64,000 nucleotides of DNA from Bacillus nakamurai (GTDB lineage: Bacteria > Bacillota > Bacilli > Bacillales > Bacillaceae): assembly GCF_001584325.1 (NCBI RefSeq), contig NZ_LSAZ01000027.1, forward strand, positions 1 through 64,000. The letters run 5' to 3'. Under the pieces are notes generated by a model that was given only the letters and a program-made list of their open reading frames with translations, had not been told where the DNA came from and made no database searches. Positions 1-8,386 of this stretch are shown in pieces. A program made the translations under genes and the position numbers. Positions within the stretch are counted from its first letter, which is position 1. Each line of letters starts with the position of its first letter.

Positions 1-46
1 CAAAAACGGGGGTCAGTCCAATACAAAGGATCGGGCTTCATATTTA

Positions 47-1273
47 TCAGTAGGAAGAACCAGAAGTGCTGTTTGGATTTGTATCGCCAGCGCCGTCAGT
101 TGTCTGTGAACTGCCGGTGCTGGCAGTGCCTGTACTGCCTGAAGTCGAACCAGTGGTGCCGTCAGTGCCTGTACTGCCTGAAGTCGAACCAGTGGTGCCG
201 TCAGTGCCCGTACTGCCTGAAGTCGAATCAGTCGTATTGTCTGTGCTCGGGCTTCCTGTCGGATAATCTAAATGTTTCTGCAATGTCTCACGTACTTTTG
301 CGAGGTTGGCTGCATCCGGTTCAAAATAGTAAGTTCCGCCCGTTGATGCGGTTCCGCCGCCGCCTAGATATAAATCTGACCCTGTAATGGTCAGCGTATC
401 AATCTTTTTGCTGGTAAAGCCGCTGTAAATTTGCTGCAGGGCCAAACCTTCAGTGATACGAATATTCGTTTGTACGTTGTTGCTTGCTTTTTCAGCGATC
501 TTATCAATCTTAGCAATATTGCTTGCTTTAGACATTTGATCGATCAGTGCGTTTAAGATTTGCTTCTGACGGTCATTACGGCCGAAGTCCCCTCGTTTAT
601 CCTGCTTTCTCATCCGCGCGTAAGCAAGGGCCTGCTCGCCATTCAAATGCATGTTGCCTTTCTTAAAGTAGATCCGTTTCTTTTTACTGACGTCACTCAT
701 CTCATCAAAATCAAACGGAACTTTTACATCGATTCCGCCGACCTCGTCGATGACATCCTTAAATCCGTTAAAATCGACCGTGACATACTTGTCAATCGGG
801 ATGCCTAGAAAGTCTTCGACGGTTGATACGGTCTCATCCGCACCGCCTTTAGAAAAAGCGGCATTGATTTTGGTCTTCTTACCAGTTGTATCCCCGGCAA
901 GCGTCACACGCGTATCCCGCGGAATACTCAGCATTTTCATTGTTTTATTTCTCGGATCAAGGGTAACGACAATAAGAGAATCTGACCGGCCGCCTTTACC
1001 GCTTGTCGCATAATTTTCAATACCCATAAACAAAATGGAGAACGGTTTTTTCTTCATGTCGATGACTTCGTCCCTGAGCTTTGACTTATCTCCGCGGGAG
1101 AGGGCATCGTAGGAATGATCGGCCGCATTAATCGTTTTGTATACTTTATATCCGCCTACCCCGGCAGCGACTAACAAAACTAGGGTGAGCAGCAGCATAA
1201 TTCTTTTAAATATAATCTTTCGTTTGCTTTTCTTCTTTTTCTTTCGAACACGTACTCTTACACGTTCAGCCAT
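47..1273 (-). CDS. tagV: LytR-CpsA-Psr (LCP) family anionic cell wall polymer transferase TagV
   Basis: LCP proteins transfer lipid-linked teichoic or other anionic polymers onto peptidoglycan at the outer face of the membrane. The 408-residue product has a very basic N-terminus (KKKKKSKRK), one membrane segment at about residues 25-47, then an extracellular LCP catalytic domain at about 75-330 containing the Asp/Arg-rich signatures GGRSDSLIVVTL and SIPRDTRV and the later motif YARMRKQDKRGDFGRNDRQ. The last 60 residues are Ser/Thr/Gly low complexity made of tandem repeats. An AAAGGAGA ribosome binding site lies 8-9 bases before the ATG and overlaps the end of yvyE, so the two are probably co-transcribed. 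Position beside yvyE-degS matches B. subtilis tagV (yvhJ) rather than tagU or tagT; the family assignment is certain, the paralogue name rests on synteny. Confidence 0.92.
   Translation of the reverse strand: MAERVRVRVRKKKKKSKRKIIFKRIMLLLTLVLLVAAGVGGYKVYKTINAADHSYDALSRGDKSKLRDEVIDMKKKPFSILFMGIENYATSGKGGRSDSLIVVTLDPRNKTMKMLSIPRDTRVTLAGDTTGKKTKINAAFSKGGADETVSTVEDFLGIPIDKYVTVDFNGFKDVIDEVGGIDVKVPFDFDEMSDVSKKKRIYFKKGNMHLNGEQALAYARMRKQDKRGDFGRNDRQKQILNALIDQMSKASNIAKIDKIAEKASNNVQTNIRITEGLALQQIYSGFTSKKIDTLTITGSDLYLGGGGTASTGGTYYFEPDAANLAKVRETLQKHLDYPTGSPSTDNTTDSTSGSTGTDGTTGSTSGSTGTDGTTGSTSGSTGTASTGSSQTTDGAGDTNPNSTSGSSY
124..240. repeat. Three tandem 39-bp repeats in the tagV tail
   Basis: Units begin at 124, 163 and 202. 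The first two are identical and the third has a few substitutions. Each encodes 13 residues of the type STSGSTGTDGTTG, so copy-number change keeps the tagV frame and only alters the length of the extracellular C-terminal tail. Confidence 0.95.
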
Positions 1274-1277
1274 GACA

Positions 1278-1925
1278 TTAGTCTCCTTTAGGATTGACGT
1301 CTGTTTCTAAATACGTCAGGTCTCCCTCTTTATTATCACTCTTGCCGTTCGTTAACTCTGTTATCCACTCGATAAATGCTTCTTTGTCTTTTTCTTCAAC
1401 GTACGTTTCGAATTCGACATTTTCAGCATAATGGATGTCCTTCAGTAAAAAAACTGATTCTCTCAGTTCGTTCTCTATCTTTCCAAGCCATGTATAATCA
1501 GCCGATGTATGCATGACCCGCATCAGCTTCCGCTCCACGACTCCTATATGATTTAATCCTTCAGACACTGACTTTCCGTAAGCGCGAATCAATCCGCCGG
1601 CACCAAGCTTAATTCCGCCGAAATAACGGGTAACCACTGCGCAGGTATCTTTCAGCCCCCGTTTTTTCAGCACTTCCAGCATGGGAACGCCGGCTGTGCC
1701 GCTTGGTTCTCCGTCGTCATTCGCCTTTTGTATATGATCTGTTTCTCCGATCAAATAAGCTGAGCAGTTATGAGTCGCATTCCAGTGCTGTTTTTTTATC
1801 CTTTGAATAAACTCCTGCGCTTCCGTTTCAGAAGCAACACGGCTTAAATGGCAGATAAATCGTGATTTTTCAATCACAATCTCATGTTCACCCGCCTCTT
1901 TAACAGTTAAATAGCTGTGCAGCAT
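1278..1925 (-). CDS. yvyE: YigZ/IMPACT family protein YvyE
   Basis: Member of the UPF0029/IMPACT (YigZ) family, whose bacterial biochemical role is unsettled; the eukaryotic relative IMPACT regulates the GCN2 kinase. The 215-residue protein carries the family signature around ANDDGEPSGTAGVPML and VVTRYFGGIKLGAGGL, followed by the small C-terminal DUF1949-type domain. An in-frame TTG upstream (1946) would place the AGGAGGG ribosome binding site inside the coding region, so the ATG at 1925, eight bases after that site and matching the start of the B. subtilis protein, is preferred. The gene reads toward tagV with a 4-base gap and is divergent from degS. Confidence 0.93.
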   Translation of the reverse strand: MLHSYLTVKEAGEHEIVIEKSRFICHLSRVASETEAQEFIQRIKKQHWNATHNCSAYLIGETDHIQKANDDGEPSGTAGVPMLEVLKKRGLKDTCAVVTRYFGGIKLGAGGLIRAYGKSVSEGLNHIGVVERKLMRVMHTSADYTWLGKIENELRESVFLLKDIHYAENVEFETYVEEKDKEAFIEWITELTNGKSDNKEGDLTYLETDVNPKGD

Positions 1926-2145
1926 GATTGCAGACCCTCCTGACAAGCATAAAAGACTTGTTTCTACAAATTCGAACAGACTTTAGAATTTTTGCGCATA
2001 TTTTGGTATCATGAAAGAGTAAGAAAGTATATAAAAATGTTTTTTTCTAGAATATACGCATTCTTTCATTATAATTCGACATAAATTGCAGTTCAATTAC
2101 ATTTATAATAAAAATACATAACAACACCGTTACGGAGGGAGACTG

Positions 2146-3309
2146 ATGAACAAATCGAAGATGGACTCCAAGGTTTTGGACTCTATACTCATGAAAATGC
2201 TGAAAACCGTGGACGGGAGCAAGGACGAGGTTTTTCAAATCGGAGAACAGTCGCGTCAGCAATACGAGCAATTGGTCGAGGAACTGAAACAGATCAAACA
2301 GCAAGTATACGAAGTCATTGAGCTTGGCGATAAACTTGAAGTTCATACCCGGCATGCGAGAAACCGCTTGTCAGAGGTCAGCAGAAACTTCCATAAATTC
2401 AGCGAAGAAGAAATTCGCAATGCCTATGAAAAAGCGCATAAGCTGCAAGTGGAACTGACGATGATCCAGCAGCGTGAAAAACAGCTGCGGGAGCGGAGGG
2501 ATGATTTAGAACGCCGGCTTTTGGGCCTTCAGGAAATCATTGAACGGTCGGAATCATTGGTCAGCCAAATAACCGTCGTTCTCAATTACTTAAATCAAGA
2601 TCTCCGCCAAGTGGGGCTGCTGCTTGCCGATGCGCAGGCTAAACAAGATTTCGGTTTAAGAATTATAGAAGCCCAAGAGGAAGAAAGAAAAAGAGTATCG
2701 AGAGAAATTCATGACGGACCGGCGCAAATGCTGGCAAATGTCATGATGAGATCTGAATTAATAGAACGGATTTTCCGCGACCGCGGTACAGAGGACGGCT
2801 TTCAGGAAATCAGAAATCTGCGTCAGAATGTGCGGAATGCCCTTTACGAAGTCAGAAGGATTATATATGATTTAAGACCGATGGCTCTTGATGATCTGGG
2901 GCTGATTCCGACACTGAGAAAATATCTTTATACAACTGAAGAATACAACGGAAAGGTGAAAATACATTTTCAATGTATTGGAGATACGGAAAGCAAGCGG
3001 CTTGCCCCTCAGTTTGAGGTGGCTCTTTTCAGGCTCGCCCAGGAAGCTGTCACAAATGCGTTAAAGCATTCGGAATCGGAAGAGATTACAGTTAAAGTAG
3101 AAGTGACCGCGGATTTTGTTATCCTCATTATAAAGGATAACGGAAAAGGTTTTGATGTTAAGGAAGCAAAACAGAAAAAGAACAAGTCCTTCGGTTTGCT
3201 GGGAATGAAAGAAAGAGTAGATTTGCTTGAAGGGACAATAACGATAGACTCTAAAATAGGTCTTGGGACATTTATCATGATTAAGGTTCCTTTATCTCTT
3301 GGCCTATAA
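2146..3309 (+). CDS. degS: Two-component sensor histidine kinase DegS
   Basis: Cytoplasmic sensor kinase that phosphorylates DegU and controls exoenzymes, competence and motility. The protein has 387 residues, has no membrane segment, and begins with a coiled-coil sensor region (about 1-180). A HisKA_3 dimerisation domain follows with the phosphoacceptor motif SREIHDGPAQ near residue 190 and DLRPMALDDLG, then an HATPase_c domain with the N box (AQEAVTNALKHS) and G box (DNGKGF, GLGTF). A GGAGGGA ribosome binding site precedes the ATG. It forms an operon with degU 76 bases downstream. The 220-base gap to the divergent yvyE must hold the promoter; I see no convincing -35/-10 pair there, only a possible TATCAT at 2007. 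Confidence 0.97.
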   Translation: MNKSKMDSKVLDSILMKMLKTVDGSKDEVFQIGEQSRQQYEQLVEELKQIKQQVYEVIELGDKLEVHTRHARNRLSEVSRNFHKFSEEEIRNAYEKAHKLQVELTMIQQREKQLRERRDDLERRLLGLQEIIERSESLVSQITVVLNYLNQDLRQVGLLLADAQAKQDFGLRIIEAQEEERKRVSREIHDGPAQMLANVMMRSELIERIFRDRGTEDGFQEIRNLRQNVRNALYEVRRIIYDLRPMALDDLGLIPTLRKYLYTTEEYNGKVKIHFQCIGDTESKRLAPQFEVALFRLAQEAVTNALKHSESEEITVKVEVTADFVILIIKDNGKGFDVKEAKQKKNKSFGLLGMKERVDLLEGTITIDSKIGLGTFIMIKVPLSLGL

Positions 3310-3385
3310 ACTGTTAAATAGAGCCAAAAGACATATTGACCGAACAGCGGCGTATATAGAACAATAGGATGAGGAGGCGTAGCGT

Positions 3386-4075
3386 GTGACTAAAGTAAAC
3401 ATTGTTATTATCGACGACCATCAATTATTTCGTGAGGGTGTAAAGCGAATACTGGATTTTGAACCTACCTTTGAAGTGGTAGCAGAAGGTGACGATGGAG
3501 ATGAGGCGGCTCGTATTGTTGAGCACTATCATCCCGATGTAGTCATAATGGATATTAATATGCCGAATGTAAATGGAGTAGAGGCCACTAAACAGCTGGT
3601 TGAGCTGTATCCTGAGTCTAAGGTAATCATCCTCTCCATTCATGATGATGAAAATTATGTAACACATGCTTTAAAAACGGGTGCAAGAGGTTATCTGCTG
3701 AAAGAAATGGATGCGGATACGTTAATTGAAGCAGTCAAAGTGGTAGCCGAGGGCGGTTCTTACCTTCACCCGAAAGTAACCCACAATCTTGTCAATGAAT
3801 TCCGCCGTCTTGCAACAAGCGGAGTTTCTGCTCATCCTCAGCATGAGGTTTATCCGGAAATTCGGAGACCATTACATATATTAACAAGACGGGAATGTGA
3901 AGTGCTGCAAATGCTTGCAGACGGAAAAAGCAACCGCGGAATCGGTGAGTCGCTGTTTATCAGTGAAAAAACAGTGAAAAACCACGTAAGTAATATTTTG
4001 CAAAAAATGAATGTAAATGACCGGACACAAGCCGTAGTCGTAGCCATTAAAAATGGCTGGGTAGAAATGCGTTAG
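3386..4075 (+). CDS. degU: Response regulator DegU
   Basis: NarL/FixJ family response regulator of exoprotein production, competence (through comK), biofilm and swarming. Residues 1-120 form the receiver domain with acidic pocket IIDDHQLF, phosphoacceptor Asp in VVIMDINMP (about residue 56), and conserved Lys in GYLLKEMD. The C-terminal LuxR helix-turn-helix is [20 protein letters not shown] to [15 protein letters not shown]. Length (229) equals that of B. subtilis DegU. It starts with GTG after a GAGGAGGCG ribosome binding site. The following terminator separates it from fakB/degV. Confidence 0.98.
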
Positions 4076-4087
4076 ACATGTATGAGG

Positions 4088-4117
4088 ACTTGCCTATTAT
4101 GGCAAGTCTTTTTTTAT
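4088..4117 (+). terminator. Rho-independent terminator after degU
   Basis: ACTTGCC and GGCAAGT form a 7-bp stem around a six-base loop, followed by CTTTTTTTATT. Confidence 0.9.
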
Positions 4118-4170
4118 TGCTTAATATCAATTAAAATACTGATTAAGTACTTTATAAGGCAGGTATAGTG

Positions 4171-5019
4171 ATGAATATTGCAGTTGTAACAGACAGTACA
4201 GCATATATTCCGAAAGAGATGAGGGAGGAGAATCATATTCACATGATCCCTCTTCAAGTGGTTTTCGGAGAGAAAACGTACCGTGAAGAAACGGAACTGG
4301 ACTGGAGAAGCTTTTATAAAGAAGTAAAAAATCATGATGAACTTCCGACTACGTCCCAGCCTTCTTTTGGCGAATTAATCGCATTGTACGAAGAACTCGG
4401 CAAATCATACGATGCAGTCATCAGCATTCATCTCTCGAGCGGAATCAGCGGAACCTATAACAGTGCAGCCTCGGCTAATGCGATGGTTGACCATATCGAA
4501 GTTTATCCTTTTGACTCGGAAATCAGCTGTTTGGCACAGGGCTTCTATGCACTAAAAGCGGCACAGCTTATTAAGGACGGCGCTGATTCACCGGAAGCGA
4601 TCATAAAAGAATTGGAAGAGATGAAAAAAACTGTACGGGCCTATTTTATGGTCGATGACTTAGCACATCTTCAGCGGGGCGGGCGTTTAAGCAGCGCGCA
4701 GGCTTTTATCGGCGGTCTGTTAAAGGTAAAGCCTATTCTTCATTTTGACAATAAGGTAATTGTGCCTTTTGAGAAGATTCGGACACGCAAAAAAGCGATT
4801 TCTAGAATTTTTGAGCTTTTAGACGAAGATGCCAGTAAAGGAATCCCGATGCAGGCTGCTGTCATCCATGCAAACCGAGAGGAAGAAGCCGGTGATATCA
4901 TTGAAGAGCTGAGCCGGAAATATCCTCATGTCGAATTTTATAACAGCTATTTCGGAGCCGTTATCGGAACCCATCTGGGCGAAGGAGCAATCGGAATTGC
5001 CTGGTGTTTTAAAAATTAA
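4171..5019 (+). CDS. degV: DegV/FakB family fatty acid-binding protein
   Basis: DegV family proteins (FakB) bind a single fatty acid and present it to the kinase FakA for acyl-phosphate formation in phospholipid synthesis. The protein shows the N-terminal motif VTDSTAYIP, the central SSGISGTYNSA fatty-acid pocket motif, the DDLAHLQRGGRLSSAQAF segment, and the terminal NSYFGAVIGTHLGEGAIG. A GTG three bases upstream (4168) is also in frame, but ATG 4171 matches the known family start and gives 282 residues. It stands alone between two terminators, next to degSU as in B. subtilis (yviA, fakBA). Individual fatty acid preference cannot be read from the sequence. Confidence 0.93.
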   Translation: MNIAVVTDSTAYIPKEMREENHIHMIPLQVVFGEKTYREETELDWRSFYKEVKNHDELPTTSQPSFGELIALYEELGKSYDAVISIHLSSGISGTYNSAASANAMVDHIEVYPFDSEISCLAQGFYALKAAQLIKDGADSPEAIIKELEEMKKTVRAYFMVDDLAHLQRGGRLSSAQAFIGGLLKVKPILHFDNKVIVPFEKIRTRKKAISRIFELLDEDASKGIPMQAAVIHANREEEAGDIIEELSRKYPHVEFYNSYFGAVIGTHLGEGAIGIAWCFKN

Positions 5020-5023
5020 GTGG

Positions 5024-5058
5024 AAATCTCCGTTTTCGAGGACGGAGATTTTTTATTT
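5024..5058 (+). terminator. Rho-independent terminator after degV
   Basis: AAATCTCCGT and ACGGAGATTT form a 10-bp stem with an 8-base loop, followed by a T-rich tail. Confidence 0.92.
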
Positions 5059-5126
5059 TCTTATTTTCGCAATTCGACATAAAACCCCCCGTCAGGCATA
5101 CTTTGCGTAGAAAGGAGGCCGGGAAA

Positions 5127-6506
5127 ATGACCGATGCCGAATCATCTGTTCTGCATGATTTCCTTTATGGGCGCCATTTGCTGAGAACGGAGCTTCCGTT
5201 TTCTGATGAATGCATCAGCCGTTATATAGAGAAAGGATATATAAAAGCTGAGCCGTCGGTTATTCAACATATAAATCGCTTTGTTTGCTGCCGCTGCGGC
5301 CAAAATGATCAAGAATACTTTGCATCCTTTTGCTCCGCATCTGCTGACAGGCACATTATCTATTGCCGTTCTTGTGTCATGATGGGGAGGGCTGACGAAA
5401 TAACCCCTTTATATAGTTGGAACAAAAAAGATGAAAACTGCTGGGAGCCTGTAAAGCTTTCGTGGCAAGGGACGCTGACAGAAGGACAGCAGGAAGCGGC
5501 CGGCGCAATTATAGAAGCGATGAAAAAGAAAGAAGAGCTGCTGATATGGGCGGTTTGCGGATCGGGGAAAACGGAGATGCTGTTTCCCGGCATAGAGTTT
5601 GCGCTTAATCACGGCTTGCGTGTCTGTATCGCTACACCACGGACTGATGTCGTATTAGAGCTGCTGCCGAGACTGAAAAAAGCCTTTGAGAACGTCGCTA
5701 TTTCTGCCCTGTACGGTGCCAGTGAAGATAAAGGCAGCCTGACTCCGCTCATGATATCAACCGCCCACCAGCTCATACGCTGCAAAGATGTTTTTGATGT
5801 GATGATTATTGACGAAGTAGATGCATTTCCTTTTTCTGCCGATCAAACACTCCAATTTGCCGTCGATAAAGCCAGAAAGAAAGACAGCACCCTCGTTTAT
5901 GTGACTGCCACTCCCAGCGAAACCTTAAAAAAGAAAGCCGGATCAGGTCTCTTGAAAGCCGTTCGTATACCGGCCAGATATCATAGAAAGCCTTTGCCTG
6001 AGCCGCGGTTTTTATGGTGCGGTAATTGGCAGAAGAAGCTTGCGAATGGAAAGCTGCCGTCCTCCGTCATGGCGTGGGTCTATCAAAAGCTGGAAGCCGG
6101 GCTGCCTGTTTTTTTATTCGTTCCGTCGGTCCTCGTGCTTAACAAAGCAGCCGATTATTTTAAAAAATTAAACATTCGGGCAGAAGGCGTTCACGCGGAA
6201 GATACATCCAGAAAGGAAAAAGTAAAGCGGTTCAGAGACGGCCGGCTCGATCTGTTAATCACCACCACCATTTTAGAAAGAGGAGTAACCGTTCCGAAGG
6301 TTCAGACGTGTGTCCTCGGCGCTGAATCACCTATTTTCACAGAGAGCGCTCTTGTGCAAATCGCAGGCCGGACAGGCAGACATTACAAATATTTTAATGG
6401 GGAAGTCGTCTTGTTTCATTTTGGAATAACAAATGGAATGAAAAAAGCAAAAAAACATATAAAATATATGAACAAATTGGCACAAAAAAATAATTTGATA
6501 GACTAG
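5127..6506 (+). CDS. comFA: Competence DNA translocation helicase ComFA
   Basis: DEAD-box ATPase that drives inward transport of single-stranded transforming DNA at the competence pole. The 459-residue protein starts with a four-cysteine zinc-binding module (CCRCGQ and CRSC, about residues 50-90), then the helicase core: Walker A VCGSGKTE, Walker B MIIDEVDAFPF (DEVD), motif III TATPS, and C-terminal motifs with TTTILERGVTV and QIAGRTGRH. An upstream in-frame TTG at 5103 would put the AAAGGAGG ribosome binding site inside the gene, so ATG 5127 is chosen. It is first in the comFA-comFB-comFC operon. In B. subtilis transcription needs ComK; I could not identify a convincing pair of ComK boxes in the 70-base gap. 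Confidence 0.96.
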   Translation: MTDAESSVLHDFLYGRHLLRTELPFSDECISRYIEKGYIKAEPSVIQHINRFVCCRCGQNDQEYFASFCSASADRHIIYCRSCVMMGRADEITPLYSWNKKDENCWEPVKLSWQGTLTEGQQEAAGAIIEAMKKKEELLIWAVCGSGKTEMLFPGIEFALNHGLRVCIATPRTDVVLELLPRLKKAFENVAISALYGASEDKGSLTPLMISTAHQLIRCKDVFDVMIIDEVDAFPFSADQTLQFAVDKARKKDSTLVYVTATPSETLKKKAGSGLLKAVRIPARYHRKPLPEPRFLWCGNWQKKLANGKLPSSVMAWVYQKLEAGLPVFLFVPSVLVLNKAADYFKKLNIRAEGVHAEDTSRKEKVKRFRDGRLDLLITTTILERGVTVPKVQTCVLGAESPIFTESALVQIAGRTGRHYKYFNGEVVLFHFGITNGMKKAKKHIKYMNKLAQKNNLID

Positions 6507-6564
6507 TTAATTTCTGAAAACATGATACAGTATACTCATACTTTTCCAATGAGGAGCTGTCAAC

Positions 6565-6849
6565 ATGCTTGTCAATTCAAAAGAAATCGTATTGAAGGAA
6601 CTTCTCGATCGCTATATGCCCCAGCTTAATATGAAATGCACGTGCCGAGTTTGTAAAAATGATGTTCTGGCACTTTCACTAAATCGGGCTGAGCCGGCTT
6701 ATGTTACAGATAAAAAGAAAGTGGCCTATGCAAAAGCGGAACTGGTTGATAAACAAAAAAATACGGCTTTGCTCGTCATTCTGGCTGAATCAGCGGCGAT
6801 TGTTTCTGTCAATCCGAGCGAGTTCTGTGAAGCGAGGGAAGGAGCGTAA
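6565..6849 (+). CDS. comFB: Late competence protein ComFB
   Basis: Small ComFB-family protein, second gene of the comF operon. Its B. subtilis counterpart is dispensable for transformation, and ComFB domains elsewhere bind cyclic dinucleotides, so the role is open. The 94 residues include an early helix (EIVLKELLDRYM), a CTCRVCKNDV segment with three cysteines that may bind metal, and a conserved VNPSEF near the C-terminus. The ribosome binding site is GAGGAG before ATG. The 3' end lies four bases before the preferred comFC start, indicating translational coupling. Confidence 0.92.
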   Translation: MLVNSKEIVLKELLDRYMPQLNMKCTCRVCKNDVLALSLNRAEPAYVTDKKKVAYAKAELVDKQKNTALLVILAESAAIVSVNPSEFCEAREGA

Positions 6850-6853
6850 ATCT

Positions 6854-7543
6854 CTGAACTGTTTATTATGCGATTCGCCAATTTCCGGTTCACTGACATG
6901 GAGGTCGTTATTTTCTCTGGCACCGGACCATGATGTATGCAGCACATGCAGCAATCAATTTGAAAAGATTGCAGGGCCCGTATGCAATATGTGCGGAAGG
7001 CCTCAGCAAACAAGCCGGAAATGCGCTGATTGTCTGGCGCGGGAAGCAAAAACAGAACCGCGCCTTTTATTGCGGCAAAACCGCTCGGTTTATTTGTATA
7101 ATGAGGCGATGAAGGACTCATTAGCCCGGTTTAAATTCAGGGGTGATGCGAAAATCATCAAAGCATACCAACGTGATTTTGCTGCCGGATTTAAAGCGGT
7201 GTACCCAACAAACACACATATCCTCGTCCCTATTCCGCTGAGCGCTGAACGGCAAGCGGAACGCGGATTCAATCAATCCGAGCTGCTGGCTTCCCTGCTC
7301 GGCAGGCCGGTCACTTCTCCCCTCATCCGGCTGAACAATGAAAAACAATCCAAAAAGAGCAAAGCGGAACGGCTTTCCGCAGAAAAAAAGTTTTCATGCA
7401 GAGTAAACTCCGCTGAGGGTATGAACGTCATATTAATAGACGATATTTATACGACGGGTGCCACATTACACCAAGCTGCCGAAGTCTTGTTGACGAAAGG
7501 CAAAGCATTATCGGTTTCCTCTTTTACTTTAATCAGGAGCTAA
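6854..7543 (+). CDS. comFC: Competence protein ComFC, phosphoribosyltransferase-like
   Basis: ComF-family protein required for DNA uptake; it interacts with ComFA. It has an N-terminal cluster of four paired cysteines (CLLCD, CSTC, CNMCGRP, CADC) and a C-terminal phosphoribosyltransferase-like fold with the PRPP-loop motif VILIDDIYTTGATLHQAA. The frame stays open well upstream, so the start is ambiguous. The best placed ribosome binding site (AAGGAG at 6838-6843) points to a CTG at 6854, giving the N-terminus at the first zinc cysteines exactly as in B. subtilis. The nearest standard start is GTG 6827, which would overlap comFB by 23 bases and has a poor ribosome binding site. Product identity is firm, start is not. 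Confidence 0.88.
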   Translation: MNCLLCDSPISGSLTWRSLFSLAPDHDVCSTCSNQFEKIAGPVCNMCGRPQQTSRKCADCLAREAKTEPRLLLRQNRSVYLYNEAMKDSLARFKFRGDAKIIKAYQRDFAAGFKAVYPTNTHILVPIPLSAERQAERGFNQSELLASLLGRPVTSPLIRLNNEKQSKKSKAERLSAEKKFSCRVNSAEGMNVILIDDIYTTGATLHQAAEVLLTKGKALSVSSFTLIRS

Positions 7544-7567
7544 ATCATTCGCTTTTTTTGCCGATAT
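7541..7567 (+). promoter_or_regulatory. Consensus sigma-D promoter for yvyF-flgM operon
   Basis: TAAA at 7541-7544, 15 bases, then GCCGATAT at 7560-7567: an exact match to the flagellar sigma-D consensus. The -35 element overlaps the comFC stop codon (TAA 7541-7543), so the flagellar operon can be transcribed independently of, and in addition to, read-through from comF. Confidence 0.9.
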
Positions 7568-7616
7568 AATTGATAGAAATATCAGGCAGATTAAAGAATG
7601 AATAGGAGTTAAAACG

Positions 7617-8036
7617 ATGGGTGAATTGGCGAATTGTCCAAAGTGCAATGCATTATTTTTTAAAACGAACCTGCAAACCGTATGCCAAGCGTGTATTAAA
7701 GAAGAAGAAAAAGATTTTGAAACCGTCTATAAATTTTTAAGAAAGCAAACAAACAGGCAGTCGACGATGCAGCAGATTACTGAAGAAACAGGTGTGGAAG
7801 AAGAGCTGATCCTCAAGTTTGTCAAACAAAAAAGGATTCAGATCAGCCAGCTTCCTAATTTGGCATATCCTTGTGAACGATGCGGAAATTCAATCAGAAC
7901 AGGCAAGTTCTGCACATCCTGCCAGTCTGATATTGAGTCGCAATTAGACCATATGAACCAAGAGAAAGCCGCTGAATCTAAAGGTGGAAGTAGTTCTAAA
8001 GACACTTACTATGCCTATAATACCAAAAACACCTGA
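7617..8036 (+). CDS. yvyF: Flagellar operon protein YvyF
   Basis: Member of the TIGR03826 flagellar operon protein family, of unknown biochemical function and consistently found ahead of flgM in Bacillus. The 139-residue protein has zinc-ribbon-like cysteine pairs at both ends: CPKCNALFF with CQAC in the first 30 residues and CERCGN with CTSCQ near residues 83-103. Between them a small helical region (MQQITEETGVEEELILKFV) looks like a winged-helix or MerR-like segment. The ribosome binding site AGGAG lies 8 bases before ATG. It is the first gene after the sigma-D promoter. Confidence 0.88.
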   Translation: MGELANCPKCNALFFKTNLQTVCQACIKEEEKDFETVYKFLRKQTNRQSTMQQITEETGVEEELILKFVKQKRIQISQLPNLAYPCERCGNSIRTGKFCTSCQSDIESQLDHMNQEKAAESKGGSSSKDTYYAYNTKNT

Positions 8037-8105
8037 TTCCCTAAACTAACTGATAACGCAGTCGATAAAAGAATTAGACTGCAAACAGAAAGCGAGAGGA
8101 ATCCT

Positions 8106-8372
8106 ATGAAAATCAATCAGTACGGAACACAATCCGTTAATCCATATCAAAAAAATTACGAAAAGCAAGCCGTACAAAAAGAGGCTGCAAAGCCGAAAGA
8201 CAAAGTGGAAATTTCTTCTCATGCAAAAGAACTTCAAAATGCGTCAGATGCGGTCACTAACTCACGCCAGGAAAAAATCGCTCAGCTGAAAGCTGATATT
8301 GAGAGCGGAACATATAAAATAGATTCAAACAGCATCGCTGAAAAGATAGTTAATTTCTATAAAAAGCAATAA
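8106..8372 (+). CDS. flgM: Anti-sigma-D factor FlgM
   Basis: FlgM holds sigma-D inactive until the hook-basal body is complete. The 88-residue protein has the typical FlgM layout: a disordered N-terminus with [14 protein letters not shown], then the sigma-binding C-terminal helices in [20 protein letters not shown] and [12 protein letters not shown]. An AGAGGA ribosome binding site precedes the ATG. Because the operon has its own sigma-D promoter, FlgM production is under negative feedback by its own target. Confidence 0.95.
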   Translation: MKINQYGTQSVNPYQKNYEKQAVQKEAAKPKDKVEISSHAKELQNASDAVTNSRQEKIAQLKADIESGTYKIDSNSIAEKIVNFYKKQ

Positions 8373-8386
8373 AAAGGAGAAAGCGA

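Noticed and set aside
66-387. Plus-strand frames rich in Val-Pro-Glu or Cys-Leu repeats opposite tagV
   Set aside because: They are antisense readings of the tagV Ser/Thr/Gly repeats, with no ribosome binding site and no family resemblance.
6701-6853. N-terminal extension of the comFC frame
   Set aside because: This part lies inside comFB in another frame, has no ribosome binding site and is not conserved in ComFC proteins.
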